From Chungangia koreensis (GTDB lineage Bacteria; Bacillota; Bacilli; Bacillales_A; Planococcaceae): a stretch of 64,000 bases of DNA. Numbering within the stretch: position 1 is the first letter of the stretch; each line of letters begins with the position of its first letter. The stretch is taken from positions 186,001-250,000 of the forward strand of contig NZ_JBHSEC010000019.1 in the NCBI RefSeq assembly GCF_042651785.1, given 5' to 3'. The translations under genes and the position numbers were made by a program. The notes below the pieces were generated by a model. The model was not told where the DNA came from. It searched no databases and saw only the letters and a program-made list of their open reading frames with translations. Of the stretch, positions 1-9,168 are shown piece by piece.

Positions 1-108
1 GGGGGCTTTTCAATGCTCACTTCACAATCATGTCCTTCAATATGGCATAGTTCGGCTTCCGAAACCATACGTATTAAAAGAGATGGTTTAGAAAGGAAGC
101 GATAATAA

Positions 109-1188
109 ATGAATCGAAACTCCGTTCCCCAACAGGTTGGAAAGAAAAAAGTGGTGTTTTCATGTAAGTATTCAGCTACATCAGGTCTTTACCATGCAGA
201 GCGATCTTTGGCTGCTGCGGACATGCTTTCCGAATGGGATATTCTTTTTTTAATAGACGAGTCATCGAAAGAGATAAAAAATTTAATAGAAGGTAAAGGG
301 TATAAAACGAGATTCGTATCCGGGTCCTCTTCTTTCATTTCCGTCTTAAGGGAAGAATGCCCTGATCTTCTTGTTCGTGACGGTGACCAGACTGATTTGG
401 ATGAGGCGAAACTTGTTAGAGAGATTGTCTCAGCCATTATCCATTTGGATGATTTCGGAACTGGTGGGCAAGAAGCGGATTTAGTCCTCCATTCACTGTA
501 CCAGGAAAACCGTGAACCATATCCCTCACATTATGTTTCCGGACCTGATAGTTACATAGTTCCTGAAGACTTTGTTGCGTTTAAGCATCAGGGGAAGGAA
601 AAGGAGCTGAGCCCGGTACCACATTTGGTCGTCTATCATGGCTACGAAGATCCTGAAAACTTGACGTACCGTACGCTTCGCCATATCCTGCAGCTACAGA
701 TTCCGCTCCGTGTCACGATCCTCTTAGGAGAAGGCTATAAACATTCTAAAGACGATATCCAGATGATGGCGCTCGGCAGAAGGAATACTACGATTGTGAA
801 ACCTCCTTATTCCCTTCCAGAGGAATTGGCAAAGGCGGATATTGTCGTCTGTTCCGCCGGATATACACCTTATGAAGTAGCTGTGATTGGGTTGCCGTGC
901 ATTGTCATTGCACAAAACGAACAGGAATTGCAGAATGCCTTTCCGAAAGAGGAAAATGGTTTTATTCATTTAGGACTTGGCCGAAAGGTAAAGCAATCAC
1001 TTCTTCTTAACGCCATCATGGAGATGCTTTTACATGATGCACGTCGTGAACGGGCAGTGAAAAGACAGCTGGCCCTTAATCTATTTAACGGAAAAGAAAA
1101 AATTGCTGAAACGATACTATACTATCTCGATTATCCTCCGAGACAATCGAAAGATGCTCTTCAAAAAGTGAAAAATATGCTACAATAA
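109..1188 (+). CDS. PseG/SpsG-like nucleotide-sugar hydrolase or glycosyltransferase-fold protein
   Basis: The 359-residue product has the GT-B-like layout of the PseG/SpsG family, whose studied members cleave UDP from a 2,4-diacetamido-trideoxy sugar during pseudaminic acid synthesis. The N-terminal motif SGLYHAERSLAAA (about residues 25-37) resembles the family GxxHxxRxLxLA loop. The C-terminal segment VCSAGYTPYEVAVIGLPC resembles the UDP-binding SAGxTxxEL/IGxP region. The start is supported by GAAAGGAAG upstream. No other sugar-biosynthesis genes lie downstream; the next genes are an SE1832-family protein and YfmM, so pathway membership is unproven. The substrate could differ from that of PseG. 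The fold is fairly sure, the reaction is not. Confidence 0.6.
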   Translation: MNRNSVPQQVGKKKVVFSCKYSATSGLYHAERSLAAADMLSEWDILFLIDESSKEIKNLIEGKGYKTRFVSGSSSFISVLREECPDLLVRDGDQTDLDEAKLVREIVSAIIHLDDFGTGGQEADLVLHSLYQENREPYPSHYVSGPDSYIVPEDFVAFKHQGKEKELSPVPHLVVYHGYEDPENLTYRTLRHILQLQIPLRVTILLGEGYKHSKDDIQMMALGRRNTTIVKPPYSLPEELAKADIVVCSAGYTPYEVAVIGLPCIVIAQNEQELQNAFPKEENGFIHLGLGRKVKQSLLLNAIMEMLLHDARRERAVKRQLALNLFNGKEKIAETILYYLDYPPRQSKDALQKVKNMLQ

Positions 1189-1238
1189 GTGGAAACATAT
1201 ACAGGTGGTTACCTGTTCAACATTAAGGAGTGCACATC

Positions 1239-1421
1239 ATGACAAAAAGTGAACTCGAAGCACAAATCGCAGAACTGAAAAATGATTATATCCGTCTCCA
1301 GGGTGATGTAGAGAAATTGGAATCGACTGGACACGAGGCAATGGTGGAAAAAGCTGAGCAGCGCCTTGCCGACATGGAAGAACGGTTATCAGAATTGAAC
1401 AAGCAGCTCGCGGCGCTGTAA
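1239..1421 (+). CDS. SE1832-family small coiled-coil protein
   Basis: A 60-residue, highly charged protein that is almost entirely predicted coiled coil, with repeated Leu/Glu/Lys heptads and an ending rich in KQLAAL. It matches what I recall of the conserved SE1832 family of Bacillales, which has no assigned function. I choose the ATG at 1239 over a GTG at 1230, because AAGGAG at 1225-1230 overlaps that GTG and sits 8 bases before the ATG. It lies 50 bases after the PseG-like gene and 34 before yfmM, so the three may be co-transcribed. Confidence 0.7.
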   Translation: MTKSELEAQIAELKNDYIRLQGDVEKLESTGHEAMVEKAEQRLADMEERLSELNKQLAAL

Positions 1422-1455
1422 GTGTCGTGAGCTTTCTTTTTGGAGGAAAACAGCA

Positions 1456-3018
1456 ATGAGCATATTAACAGTCGAGAAATTAGGTCACTCCTTCGGTGAT
1501 CGGACACTATTCAAAGATGTATCATTCCGTCTTGTAGAGGGTGAACATGTTGGGTTGGTCGGTGCAAATGGAGTCGGAAAATCAACAATGATGAATATTT
1601 TGACCGGTCAAATCATCCATGATACCGGTAAAGTGGAATGGCTGCCGAACACACATTATGGCTATTTAGATCAGCACACGCAGTTAGCTGCTGGGCGCAC
1701 GATGCGCGATACTTTGCGTGACGCCTTCTTACCGCTTTATAAGAAAGAAGAAGAATTGAATGAAATTACGGCCAAGATGGCCGAGGCAACACCGGAAGAA
1801 TTGGAAGATCTTTTAGAGCAAATGGCGGATATCCAAGATGCCCTTGATGCAGGGGATTTCTACACACTCGATATTAAAGTCGAGGAAGTGGCTCGTGGAC
1901 TTGGTTTGGACGCAATCGGTCTGGAACGGGACGTATCTGCCCTTTCCGGTGGTCAGCGGACTAAGGTTTTATTGGCTAAGCTGTTGCTGGAAAAGCCGAA
2001 GGTTCTCCTTTTGGATGAGCCGACGAACTATTTGGATGAAGAACATATTAACTGGCTGTCCAACTATTTAAAGAACTATCCGTATGCATTCCTACTCATT
2101 TCCCATGATACGGAATTCATGAACGGTGTTGTAGATGTCATTTTCCATTTGGAATTTTCGAAGCTGTCTCGTTATACAGCTTCCTATGATAAATTCTTGG
2201 AGCTTGCTGAGATCAATAAGCGCCAGCACATCGATGCATACGAGAAGCAGCAGGAATTCATTAAAAAACAGGAAGATTTCATAGCGAAGAACAAGGCCCG
2301 TTATTCAACGACCGGGCGTGCGAAATCCCGTCAAAAGCAACTTGAACGGATGGACCGGATCGATCGTCCTGAAACAGCGGCGAAACCGCAATTCGGTTTT
2401 AAAGAATCACGAGGTTCCAGCCGATTTGTTGTGGAGGCTGAAAACTTGTTAATCGGATATGACAAGCCATTATTGCCTCCGTTGACATTCGAAATTGAAC
2501 GCGGTGAAAAAATTGCACTTGTCGGCATGAATGGTGTAGGGAAATCGACGTTACTCAAGACCATGTTAGGGAAAATTGACCCTCTTGGCGGTAAAGTGAT
2601 TCGTGGGGACTTCCTCCACCCTTCCTACTTTGAACAAGAAGTTAAGCCCGGGAACACGACACCAATCGATGAAATCTGGAATTCTTATCCTTCCATGGAC
2701 CAGCACCAAGTACGAGCTGCCCTTGCCCGCGTCGGCTTGAAGAATGAACATATCTCACGGCCGATGAACCAGTTGAGCGGTGGCGAACAAGCCAAAGTCC
2801 GGCTATGTAAGCTTATGATGGAAGAAAGCAACTGGCTCCTCTTTGACGAACCGACGAACCACTTGGACGTTGATGCGAAAGAAGAGTTGAAACGCGCCAT
2901 GAAAGAATATAAAGGAACGATTGTCCTTGTCAGCCACGAACCTGATTTTTATGATGGTCTTGTGTCTAAAGTTTGGAATGTTGAACAATGGTTCTCGACC
3001 GGAGTTGTAGAGGAATAA
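1456..3018 (+). CDS. yfmM: ABC-F ATPase, YfmM-type
   Basis: A 520-residue soluble protein with two ATP-binding cassettes and no membrane segments, typical of ABC-F translation factors that act at the ribosomal E site. The first cassette has Walker A GANGVGKST (about residue 36), ALSGGQ and LLLDEPTNYLDEE. The second has GMNGVGKST (about 356), LSGGEQ and LFDEPTNHLD. Length and sequence agree closely with B. subtilis YfmM (518 residues). The basic linker between cassettes (about residues 250-310, with NKARYSTTGRAKSRQK) is the ribosome-contacting region in this class. RBS TGGAGGAAAA precedes the ATG. A strong terminator follows immediately. Housekeeping rather than resistance type is my inference from similarity. 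Confidence 0.88.
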   Translation: MSILTVEKLGHSFGDRTLFKDVSFRLVEGEHVGLVGANGVGKSTMMNILTGQIIHDTGKVEWLPNTHYGYLDQHTQLAAGRTMRDTLRDAFLPLYKKEEELNEITAKMAEATPEELEDLLEQMADIQDALDAGDFYTLDIKVEEVARGLGLDAIGLERDVSALSGGQRTKVLLAKLLLEKPKVLLLDEPTNYLDEEHINWLSNYLKNYPYAFLLISHDTEFMNGVVDVIFHLEFSKLSRYTASYDKFLELAEINKRQHIDAYEKQQEFIKKQEDFIAKNKARYSTTGRAKSRQKQLERMDRIDRPETAAKPQFGFKESRGSSRFVVEAENLLIGYDKPLLPPLTFEIERGEKIALVGMNGVGKSTLLKTMLGKIDPLGGKVIRGDFLHPSYFEQEVKPGNTTPIDEIWNSYPSMDQHQVRAALARVGLKNEHISRPMNQLSGGEQAKVRLCKLMMEESNWLLFDEPTNHLDVDAKEELKRAMKEYKGTIVLVSHEPDFYDGLVSKVWNVEQWFSTGVVEE

Positions 3019-3021
3019 ACG

Positions 3022-3062
3022 AATCCCCCTGCTGGGCAACTTACCCAGCAAGGGGATTTTTA
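3022..3062 (+). terminator. Intrinsic terminator after yfmM
   Basis: Stem AATCCCC..TGCTGGG pairs with CCCAGCA..GGGGATT (one mismatch), 7-base loop, followed by TTTTTATTTT. The A-rich opposite side would also serve the convergent phospholipase D gene. Confidence 0.9.
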
Positions 3063-3076
3063 TTTTATCCTAATAA

Positions 3077-4528
3077 TTAAAAGGTTGTGAGCTTTAGCAA
3101 AACCTGCATTCCATAAATCCCTCGCTGTATGAATGACATCTCATCTTGATACACTTCGGTATCTAACGTGTACATCGCTCCGTCATTCGTCCACAACCGT
3201 TTGAAATAGCCCTCAAGCTCCACGTCAAGATCACTACTATTTGGAGCGATTACTTTCAATTCGGATTCTAAATTGTAATCATCCAGTGAACGCTCTGTTA
3301 GATTTGTCGCTCCATTATAGATGACTGATTGCTCCTCGCTTTTTATATAGACGAGTTTCGTATGATATTGCCCGGCAACGGTATTGTACCATCTCACTTG
3401 AATGCGGTTCTCTGAGTCTTCCAACAGTTCATTGACGACCGGACGATTCGGCAGCCCGGTTTTTTCATTTCCAAATGCATTGGCATTCGGATCAAGGATC
3501 AACTTCACTTCTACTCCCCGCTCCGCAGCCTCAACCAATGCAGACAATATGTCTCTCTTTGCGAGATAAAACATCCCCATCCAAATGGTGTCCCCTTTTT
3601 CCGTAGACTCCAAATCAGACAAAAGTGAATTTAATATTTTGCTCTCGGTCAAATATTGAATTTGGTATTCTCCGTCCGCTTCTGGCACATCCACTCTCGG
3701 CAAGTCACCGCCTCCAGAAAACTTCATAACAGCCTCTTCTGCTTCTAACATGTCATTTAAAATAGGCCCAGTCACTTTTAAGGCAGCATTGCCATGAAGG
3801 CCACTTGCATTATGCGGGTTTGCAGAGGAGATTAAGCCTGCTTTCTCCGTAATGACGACCTTTCGATGATTCGCTTTGATATTAAATAACTTCAAATACG
3901 AAGACAGTTTCATATCATCCATTTGACTCGCCATTGCATTTGGAAGCCAGCCATCTTGTTCAAAATCTGTCCATTGGAAGAAAATACGATAAAAACCTGA
4001 GTAAATCGGAGTGGAATCCCGTAATCGATCCAGATCTGTGTAAACGACTTGAATTCCTGCGTCCTCCATTTCTTCAAGCCATTCATTTGTATAAGAACCA
4101 TACCCGGTATTATAAGGATCGGTGATAAATATGATCGGCATATCAGGGTGCTGTTGTTTTTTTAACAGTAAGTGTGCAGTTAACGATTGTACAATATCTG
4201 GAAAGTCTATATTTTCATCAGAGTATGGATCGAAGAGAAAAAAATCGAGGACAACAAATTCTTCAGCTTCATCAATCATGGTGTACACTTCATCGAAGAT
4301 TTCCAGTTCACTCTTCATTCCCGTACCTTTTCGGTCTTCCGCAAAGGTCAAATCGGTGAATAGTTGAACATCATCCGTCCTATGGATTTCACCAGCATAG
4401 GAAACTCCCGCCGGCAAAGGTTTATATGTGTGCCATAAAATGACCCCAATATAGAGAAGCATAAATGCACAGAGTGATCCAATCACTATCCTTTTCCTTG
4501 TACTCCATTGCTTCATTTTCTTTTTCAT
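3077..4528 (-). CDS. Membrane-anchored phospholipase D-family protein (cardiolipin synthase-like)
   Basis: The 483-residue protein starts with a basic stretch and one membrane segment (about residues 13-30, IVIGSLCAFMLLYIGVIL), then two PLD domains. HKD-type motifs are visible as NHRKVVITEKAG with a downstream SSANPHNASG (about residues 220-245), and YHTKLVYI with NGATNLTERSLDD (about 390-420). These are the catalytic His/Lys/Asn signatures of the phospholipase D superfamily. Cardiolipin synthases usually have two N-terminal membrane helices, while this has one, so it may be a phosphatidyltransferase-like or a different phosphodiesterase. RBS GGAGGAG precedes the ATG. It is convergent with yfmM and stands alone on its strand. 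Confidence 0.75.
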   Translation of the reverse strand: MKKKMKQWSTRKRIVIGSLCAFMLLYIGVILWHTYKPLPAGVSYAGEIHRTDDVQLFTDLTFAEDRKGTGMKSELEIFDEVYTMIDEAEEFVVLDFFLFDPYSDENIDFPDIVQSLTAHLLLKKQQHPDMPIIFITDPYNTGYGSYTNEWLEEMEDAGIQVVYTDLDRLRDSTPIYSGFYRIFFQWTDFEQDGWLPNAMASQMDDMKLSSYLKLFNIKANHRKVVITEKAGLISSANPHNASGLHGNAALKVTGPILNDMLEAEEAVMKFSGGGDLPRVDVPEADGEYQIQYLTESKILNSLLSDLESTEKGDTIWMGMFYLAKRDILSALVEAAERGVEVKLILDPNANAFGNEKTGLPNRPVVNELLEDSENRIQVRWYNTVAGQYHTKLVYIKSEEQSVIYNGATNLTERSLDDYNLESELKVIAPNSSDLDVELEGYFKRLWTNDGAMYTLDTEVYQDEMSFIQRGIYGMQVLLKLTTF

Positions 4529-4637
4529 GGCGGCTCCTCCAGTCTACTGAATATTTCCCGGATTTTTTCCGTTGCAAACTTTAAGGGAACCTCTCTTCCT
4601 ATTATTCGTTCCATTCAGTAAGGACGGAGGGATCAAC

Positions 4638-4829
4638 ATGGGGTTCTATTATTTCATGCTGTTGTTCATTGGAATCATCATGACGATGGGAGGATTTCTT
4701 CTTAAAAGAAGAAACTGGATTGGAAGAGTACTGATTTCTTTCTTTGGTCTCTTAGCAATCGGATTGTCCATCTTTCTATTCCAGCCTGAAAGTTCAGATG
4801 TCATTGCTGAATTAATTGGATGGGAATAA
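4638..4829 (+). CDS. Small two-helix membrane protein, unknown function
   Basis: I choose the ATG at 4638, preceded by GGAGGGATCAAC; a longer reading from 4572 has no good ribosome binding site. The 63-residue product has two hydrophobic helices (about residues 3-22 and 31-48) separated by the basic turn LKRRNWIGR, which suggests a hairpin in the membrane. The C-terminal tail is acidic. It lies divergently from the phospholipase D gene and ends in a terminator shared with the sigma factor. No family is recognised. Confidence 0.6.
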   Translation: MGFYYFMLLFIGIIMTMGGFLLKRRNWIGRVLISFFGLLAIGLSIFLFQPESSDVIAELIGWE

Positions 4830-4839
4830 AAACGTCAAA

Positions 4840-4872
4840 AAACCCACTTCCGGTTAAACGAAAGTAGGTTTT
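4840..4872. terminator. Bidirectional terminator
   Basis: AAACC.ACTT pairs with AAGT.GGTTT around a 10-12-base loop, with A and T runs on both sides. It separates the small membrane protein gene from the convergent sigma factor gene. Confidence 0.7.
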
Positions 4873-4883
4873 CATCATTGTTC

Positions 4884-5432
4884 TTATGCAGTATGCACAT
4901 ATTCTTCGAGCATGTTGTCGCTTGTCAGTAATTCCTTTAAACGTTGTTTTGCACGGAATAGACGAGATTTAACAGTGCCAATCGATACTTTCATAATTTC
5001 AGCGATTTCTACGAGTGAGTACTGGTGAACATAGAAATACAAAACCGTCTTTTGATAGATGGCATCCAACTGACTGATTTTCTCCTGTACGATTTGGGAC
5101 ATATCCTCGAGCTCTAAAATCTGCTCTGCAGACATTGTATCAGCAGGTATCAAATCTAAGATTGGAACTTCCAAAGTATCCGGTTGGATGACTACATGCT
5201 TACTGCGACGGACGTTTTTACGGTACCGGTCACGGAATGTGTTCATGCAGATCGTAGTCAGCCATGCTTTTACATGATCTACTTCTTTTACATAGGACTC
5301 ATAACGGACGACTTTCACCCATACTTCCTGCATGAGATCTTCCGCTTCCACCTGGTTACGTGTCAATTTTAAGCAAAGATGATAGATATATTTATGATAT
5401 TCGTTATAAATCGTTTCTAATGTTTCATTCAT
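4884..5432 (-). CDS. ECF-type RNA polymerase sigma factor
   Basis: A 182-residue sigma-70 family protein with only regions 2 and 4, which defines the extracytoplasmic-function class. Region 2 shows the DLMQEVWVKVVR helix and AWLTTICMNTFRDRYRK. Region 4 ends in the helix-turn-helix SLVEIAEIMKVSIGTVKSRLFRAKQRL. The ATG at 5432 is chosen over an upstream alternative start because GGAGGG sits 7 bases before it. ECF genes are normally followed by an anti-sigma gene; here the reading downstream is a terminator and a convergent unrelated gene, so any regulator is elsewhere. The divergent neighbour is a peptidase E-like gene. Confidence 0.88.
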   Translation of the reverse strand: MNETLETIYNEYHKYIYHLCLKLTRNQVEAEDLMQEVWVKVVRYESYVKEVDHVKAWLTTICMNTFRDRYRKNVRRSKHVVIQPDTLEVPILDLIPADTMSAEQILELEDMSQIVQEKISQLDAIYQKTVLYFYVHQYSLVEIAEIMKVSIGTVKSRLFRAKQRLKELLTSDNMLEEYVHTA

Positions 5433-5627
5433 TTTTATACCCTCCAATTTCAACCTCTTGACCTTAGTTTCGCAAATTCCTATCTTTCACTCCATCGCAT
5501 TCTCTTTCAGATTTCTTACAATGATGTAAGAGTCAAATAGGAGATTTGGTTCACTTTTGGTGCTTTAGAAGGAGAAAAGTTTAATCCGGGCGAATAAAAG
5601 AATTAAACGTTTTTGGAGGTTCATATC

Positions 5628-6248
5628 ATGGGAGGAATTATTCTAACATCCACCGGATTCCTTACAGATGAAATTCGTACTGCGTTTTTAAAGACGGCAG
5701 GCGCATTCTCCTCAGCCGCCATCATCACATCTGCATCACCTGAAAAAGAACACAACCGTTTTGCGCGTAAAGCCCATTACGATCTTCTCGAGTTAGGTGC
5801 TACCTCTGTAACTTTCCTTGATGTCGAATTTGATGATCCATCCTGTCTTTCCGATTGCGATGTGATCTATATAAATGGCGGGAATCCTTTCCGTTTGCTC
5901 CATCATTTACGAAAAAGTGGAGCCGAACGTTTACTGAAAGAAGCAGAACCACATCAATCGATTGTTGGCGTTAGTGCAGGTTCAATAGTACTTGGTCCAT
6001 CACTTGGTATCGTCCAACATTTCACTCCAGAAATGAACACAATTCCATTACATGATTTAACGGGATTGAACATGACAAAAACTACCGTATTTCCTCATTA
6101 TGACCGTGAAGATCTCTATAGGCATCCGACGGGAGACTCAATCGAGAAACGAATCACACAGTACGAAAGAATTAGTGACTTCCAGGTACATCGGCTTAAG
6201 GACTGCGAATACCTCCTTCAAGACCATACAAGGAATACACAAAAATAG
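5628..6248 (+). CDS. Peptidase E (S51)-like protein
   Basis: The 206-residue protein belongs to the class I glutamine amidotransferase-fold peptidase E family, whose characterised members cleave Asp-X dipeptides. The nucleophile elbow GVSAGSIVLG (about residue 120) carries the catalytic Ser in GxSAG, and INGGNPFRLL matches the family GGxPxxL loop. The ATG at 5628 is preceded by GGAGGT; a TTG at 5613 is in frame but overlaps that site. The substrate is not deducible. It is divergent from the sigma factor gene and stops inside the downstream terminator. Confidence 0.75.
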   Translation: MGGIILTSTGFLTDEIRTAFLKTAGAFSSAAIITSASPEKEHNRFARKAHYDLLELGATSVTFLDVEFDDPSCLSDCDVIYINGGNPFRLLHHLRKSGAERLLKEAEPHQSIVGVSAGSIVLGPSLGIVQHFTPEMNTIPLHDLTGLNMTKTTVFPHYDREDLYRHPTGDSIEKRITQYERISDFQVHRLKDCEYLLQDHTRNTQK

Positions 6249-6292
6249 AGGCAGTTCCAAAAGCTTCATGCTTTCGGAACGCCTCTATTATT
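6245..6292. terminator. Bidirectional terminator overlapping two stop codons
   Basis: ATAGAGGC, TTCC and AAGC pair with GCTT, GGAA and GCCTCTAT around a short loop. The stem contains the stop codon of the peptidase E-like gene on one arm and of the convergent CorC-like gene on the other. Confidence 0.85.
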
Positions 6293-7547
6293 CTTCCACA
6301 ATTTCAGGTTCTTCTTCACGTATTGTAATTGACACTTTTTTAATACGATTGTGATCCATTTCGTTAACTTCAAAGTATAAATTTTCATGTGTGAACTTCT
6401 CGCCCGCCATCGGTACGTGTCCAAGCTGTTCAAAGACAAAACCGCCAATTGTATCGTGCTCGCTGTCGATATGGATTTTCATCATTTCATTTGCCTCTTC
6501 GATCCCCATCCGACCACTACACACTAATTTGCCTTCTCTCATTTCAAATACTAACAAATCCTCTTCGATATCTGTTTCGTCTTCAATGTCTTGTCCGATC
6601 ATTTCTTCAATAATGTCCTCGTTCGTCACAAGTCCAAGTGTTCCGCCGTATTCGTCCAGGACGATCGCCATATGCTTTTTCTTTGCAAGCATTTTCTTGA
6701 ACACTTTTTCGACACTGACAGACTGGACAACGTATAATGGCTCACGGTCCATCATTTCTTCCAATGTTCGTTTCGGACTCATCGACCACTCGATCAGTTT
6801 TTTCGAATAAAAGATTCCGACGATATTATCCATACTTTCTACGTAGACTGGATATCGTGTATAAAAATTATCTAAAATGATATCTCGGACTTCTTCATAG
6901 GATGAATCCAGCGGAACACCAATAATCTCGGTCCGATGGGTTTCCAATACATCTGCAACGTCCTTATCTGGAAAATCTAAAATTCCCTTCAACCGAAGCG
7001 ATTCATCCGCTTCAAACGTTCCCTCAGTAGAAGCGATATCAACGATTGACCGCACGTCCTCTTTTGTAAGAGAAGCAGTCTTCACCTGTCCCTTCGATAT
7101 AATGCGAATGAAAATATTCGTGAACTGTGCAATCAAGAACGTTAATGGCCTTAGAATTTGGACAATGAGATTAATAGCCGGATAGACGATAAAAGAAATC
7201 CGCTCTGCAAATGTAGCAGCAATCGTCTTAGGCAAAACCTCGCCAAAGAGAATAAGGACAATAGTTAAGATAGTCGTCGCTACTCCCACTTCCCATCCTT
7301 GTTCGATGGCGATCATCGTCAGGATAGTAGGTAACATAATGTTGACGATATTGTTTCCGATTAATATAGACGTAATCATACGATCAGGTTTATCTACCAG
7401 TTTAAGAACTTTGGCAGCCTTTGCATCCCCCTGATCTGCCCGCAGCTGAAGTTTCATTTTGTTTGACGCGGTAAGTGCAGTTTCACTTCCGGAAAAGAAC
7501 AATGAAAGAGCTAATAATAGGGCTAATAACGCAAATTGTATCAACAA
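6288..7547 (-). CDS. CorC/CNNM-type (DUF21-CBS-CorC) membrane protein
   Basis: The 419-residue protein has the order seen in bacterial CNNM/'hemolysin' proteins linked to magnesium export or tolerance. An N-terminal DUF21 membrane domain of about 3-4 helices (residues 1-170, with FFSGSETALTASN near the start and FGEVLPKTIAATFAE) is followed by a CBS pair (about 200-330, with YTRYPVYVESMDNIVGIFY and MAIVLDEYGGTLGLVTNED) and a C-terminal CorC_HlyC domain. The start is a TTG preceded by GGGGGAA. Calling it hemolytic would be a legacy mislabel. It is a single gene convergent with the peptidase E-like gene. Confidence 0.85.
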   Translation of the reverse strand: MLIQFALLALLLALSLFFSGSETALTASNKMKLQLRADQGDAKAAKVLKLVDKPDRMITSILIGNNIVNIMLPTILTMIAIEQGWEVGVATTILTIVLILFGEVLPKTIAATFAERISFIVYPAINLIVQILRPLTFLIAQFTNIFIRIISKGQVKTASLTKEDVRSIVDIASTEGTFEADESLRLKGILDFPDKDVADVLETHRTEIIGVPLDSSYEEVRDIILDNFYTRYPVYVESMDNIVGIFYSKKLIEWSMSPKRTLEEMMDREPLYVVQSVSVEKVFKKMLAKKKHMAIVLDEYGGTLGLVTNEDIIEEMIGQDIEDETDIEEDLLVFEMREGKLVCSGRMGIEEANEMMKIHIDSEHDTIGGFVFEQLGHVPMAGEKFTHENLYFEVNEMDHNRIKKVSITIREEEPEIVEE

Positions 7548-7715
7548 TGTACAATTCCCCCAGTTAAATTTCGGTTTGTTACCATTTCCCGTACAAAAAG
7601 ATAATATAACTATACCATACCATTTTCTTAGCTGTCATAATTGCCACACTACCACTTCATACTCGCTGTGCTATACTATTTCTATTAGCGAACTAATTTG
7701 AAAAGAGGGATTCGT

Positions 7716-9116
7716 TTGAGTGATCTTCATGCATTGGATACGTACTTTTCCGAAAAACGCGAGACACATTTAGAAGAATTAAAAGAATTCTTGAGAATTC
7801 CAAGTATCAGCGCACTTTCCGACCATAAATCGGATATGTTGAATGCAGCCAACTGGCTTGCAGATTCGATGAAAAAAGCTGGGCTTGAAAACATCTCAAT
7901 TGATGAGACAAAGGGGCATCCTGTCGTGTATGCTGACTGGCTGCACGCCGAAGGAAAACCTACGATGCTCATTTATGGGCATTATGATGTCCAACCTGTT
8001 GATCCATTACATCTATGGGAGAGCGAGCCTTTTGACCCTCAAGTCCGAAACAACAAACTCTATGCACGCGGAGCGAGTGATGATAAGGGACAAGTGTATA
8101 TGCATGTAAAAGCGATTGAAGCGTTGTTTGCTACTGAAGGCGAACTCCCGGTCAACGTCAAGTTCTGTATCGAGGGAGAAGAGGAGATAGGCAGCCCTAA
8201 CCTTCCAGCTTATGTTGAGGATAATAAGGAAAAGTTAGCTGCAGATATCATTGTGATTTCCGATACGGGAATGCAGGGCCCTGGTCAGCCAGCAGTCTGC
8301 TACGGTCTTCGTGGATTATGCGGTGTACAAATTGATGTGAAAGGTGCCAAGGGCGACTTGCACTCCGGTTTATACGGCGGCGGGGTCCAAAATGCTATTC
8401 ACGCTCTTGTGAATTTGCTTGACTCCTTCCGTGACGAAGAAGGGTCGATTACTGTCGAAGGTTTCTATGAAAACGTCCGACCTGTAACAGACGAGGAACG
8501 AGAAGCCTACCGTGCATTAGGCTTTGATGAAGAAGCTCTAAAAGAAGAAATTGGCGTGGGTGAATTATTCGGTGAAAAAGGATACTCTCACTTAGAACGC
8601 ACATGGGTCCGTCCTACTCTTGAAGTAAATGGCGTATTCGGAGGCTTCTCCGGTGAAGGAATTAAAACGGTCCTTCCAGCTGAAGCAGGAGCAAAAATCA
8701 CATGCCGTCTTGTACCTGACCAAGACCCAGAGGAAATCGTCGAGAAATTAAAATCTCATATTGAAAAACATAAACCAGTTGGCGTTGAAGTGACAGTCAC
8801 TGAATTTGATAAAGGAAAACCGTTCATTACACCTTTCGATCATCCGGCCATCCAAGCAGCTGGGCGTTCCTATGAAAAGGTCTATAACGTTCCTACCGCT
8901 TATACGCGAGGCGGCGGGTCAATTCCGATCGTAGCAGCTTTTGATGAAATTTTGGGTTTGCCTGTCGTATTGATGGGATTCGGTTTATCATCCGAAAACT
9001 TCCACGCGCCAAATGAACACTTCCATTTGGAGAATTTCGACAAAGGATTGCGCGTCATCGGTGACTATTTCCATGAAATCGCTGAGTTCCCTGCTGGTGG
9101 ATTAAAAAAATCATGA
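7716..9116 (+). CDS. M20-family dipeptidase/zinc metallopeptidase
   Basis: A 466-residue cytosolic M20 peptidase. Two-metal ligands are visible: His in YGHYDVQP and the bridging Asp in ASDDKGQ, the catalytic Glu pair in GEEEIGSPN, Asp in ISDTGM and a C-terminal His in ENFHAPNE. The dimerisation lid lies between about residues 195 and 350. The family hydrolyses dipeptides or N-acyl amino acids; the exact substrate is not readable. The TTG at 7716 is chosen because AGAGGG lies 6 bases upstream, whereas an in-frame TTG at 7698 lacks a site. A strong terminator follows. Confidence 0.85.
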   Translation: MSDLHALDTYFSEKRETHLEELKEFLRIPSISALSDHKSDMLNAANWLADSMKKAGLENISIDETKGHPVVYADWLHAEGKPTMLIYGHYDVQPVDPLHLWESEPFDPQVRNNKLYARGASDDKGQVYMHVKAIEALFATEGELPVNVKFCIEGEEEIGSPNLPAYVEDNKEKLAADIIVISDTGMQGPGQPAVCYGLRGLCGVQIDVKGAKGDLHSGLYGGGVQNAIHALVNLLDSFRDEEGSITVEGFYENVRPVTDEEREAYRALGFDEEALKEEIGVGELFGEKGYSHLERTWVRPTLEVNGVFGGFSGEGIKTVLPAEAGAKITCRLVPDQDPEEIVEKLKSHIEKHKPVGVEVTVTEFDKGKPFITPFDHPAIQAAGRSYEKVYNVPTAYTRGGGSIPIVAAFDEILGLPVVLMGFGLSSENFHAPNEHFHLENFDKGLRVIGDYFHEIAEFPAGGLKKS

Positions 9117-9128
9117 CTATGAAAAAGA

Positions 9129-9168
9129 AAAAATCCCGGAGCCTCGTGATGCTTCCGGGATTTTCTTT
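9129..9168. terminator. Bidirectional terminator
   Basis: AAATCCCGGA-GC pairs with GC-TTCCGGGATTT with one bulge, A-run before and TTTTCTTT after. It separates the M20 peptidase gene and the convergent nitroreductase gene. Confidence 0.88.

Noticed and set aside
1..108. Possible gene end or promoter at the left edge
   Set aside because: No stop codon with a recognisable family tail or a well-spaced promoter could be supported in the first 108 bases.
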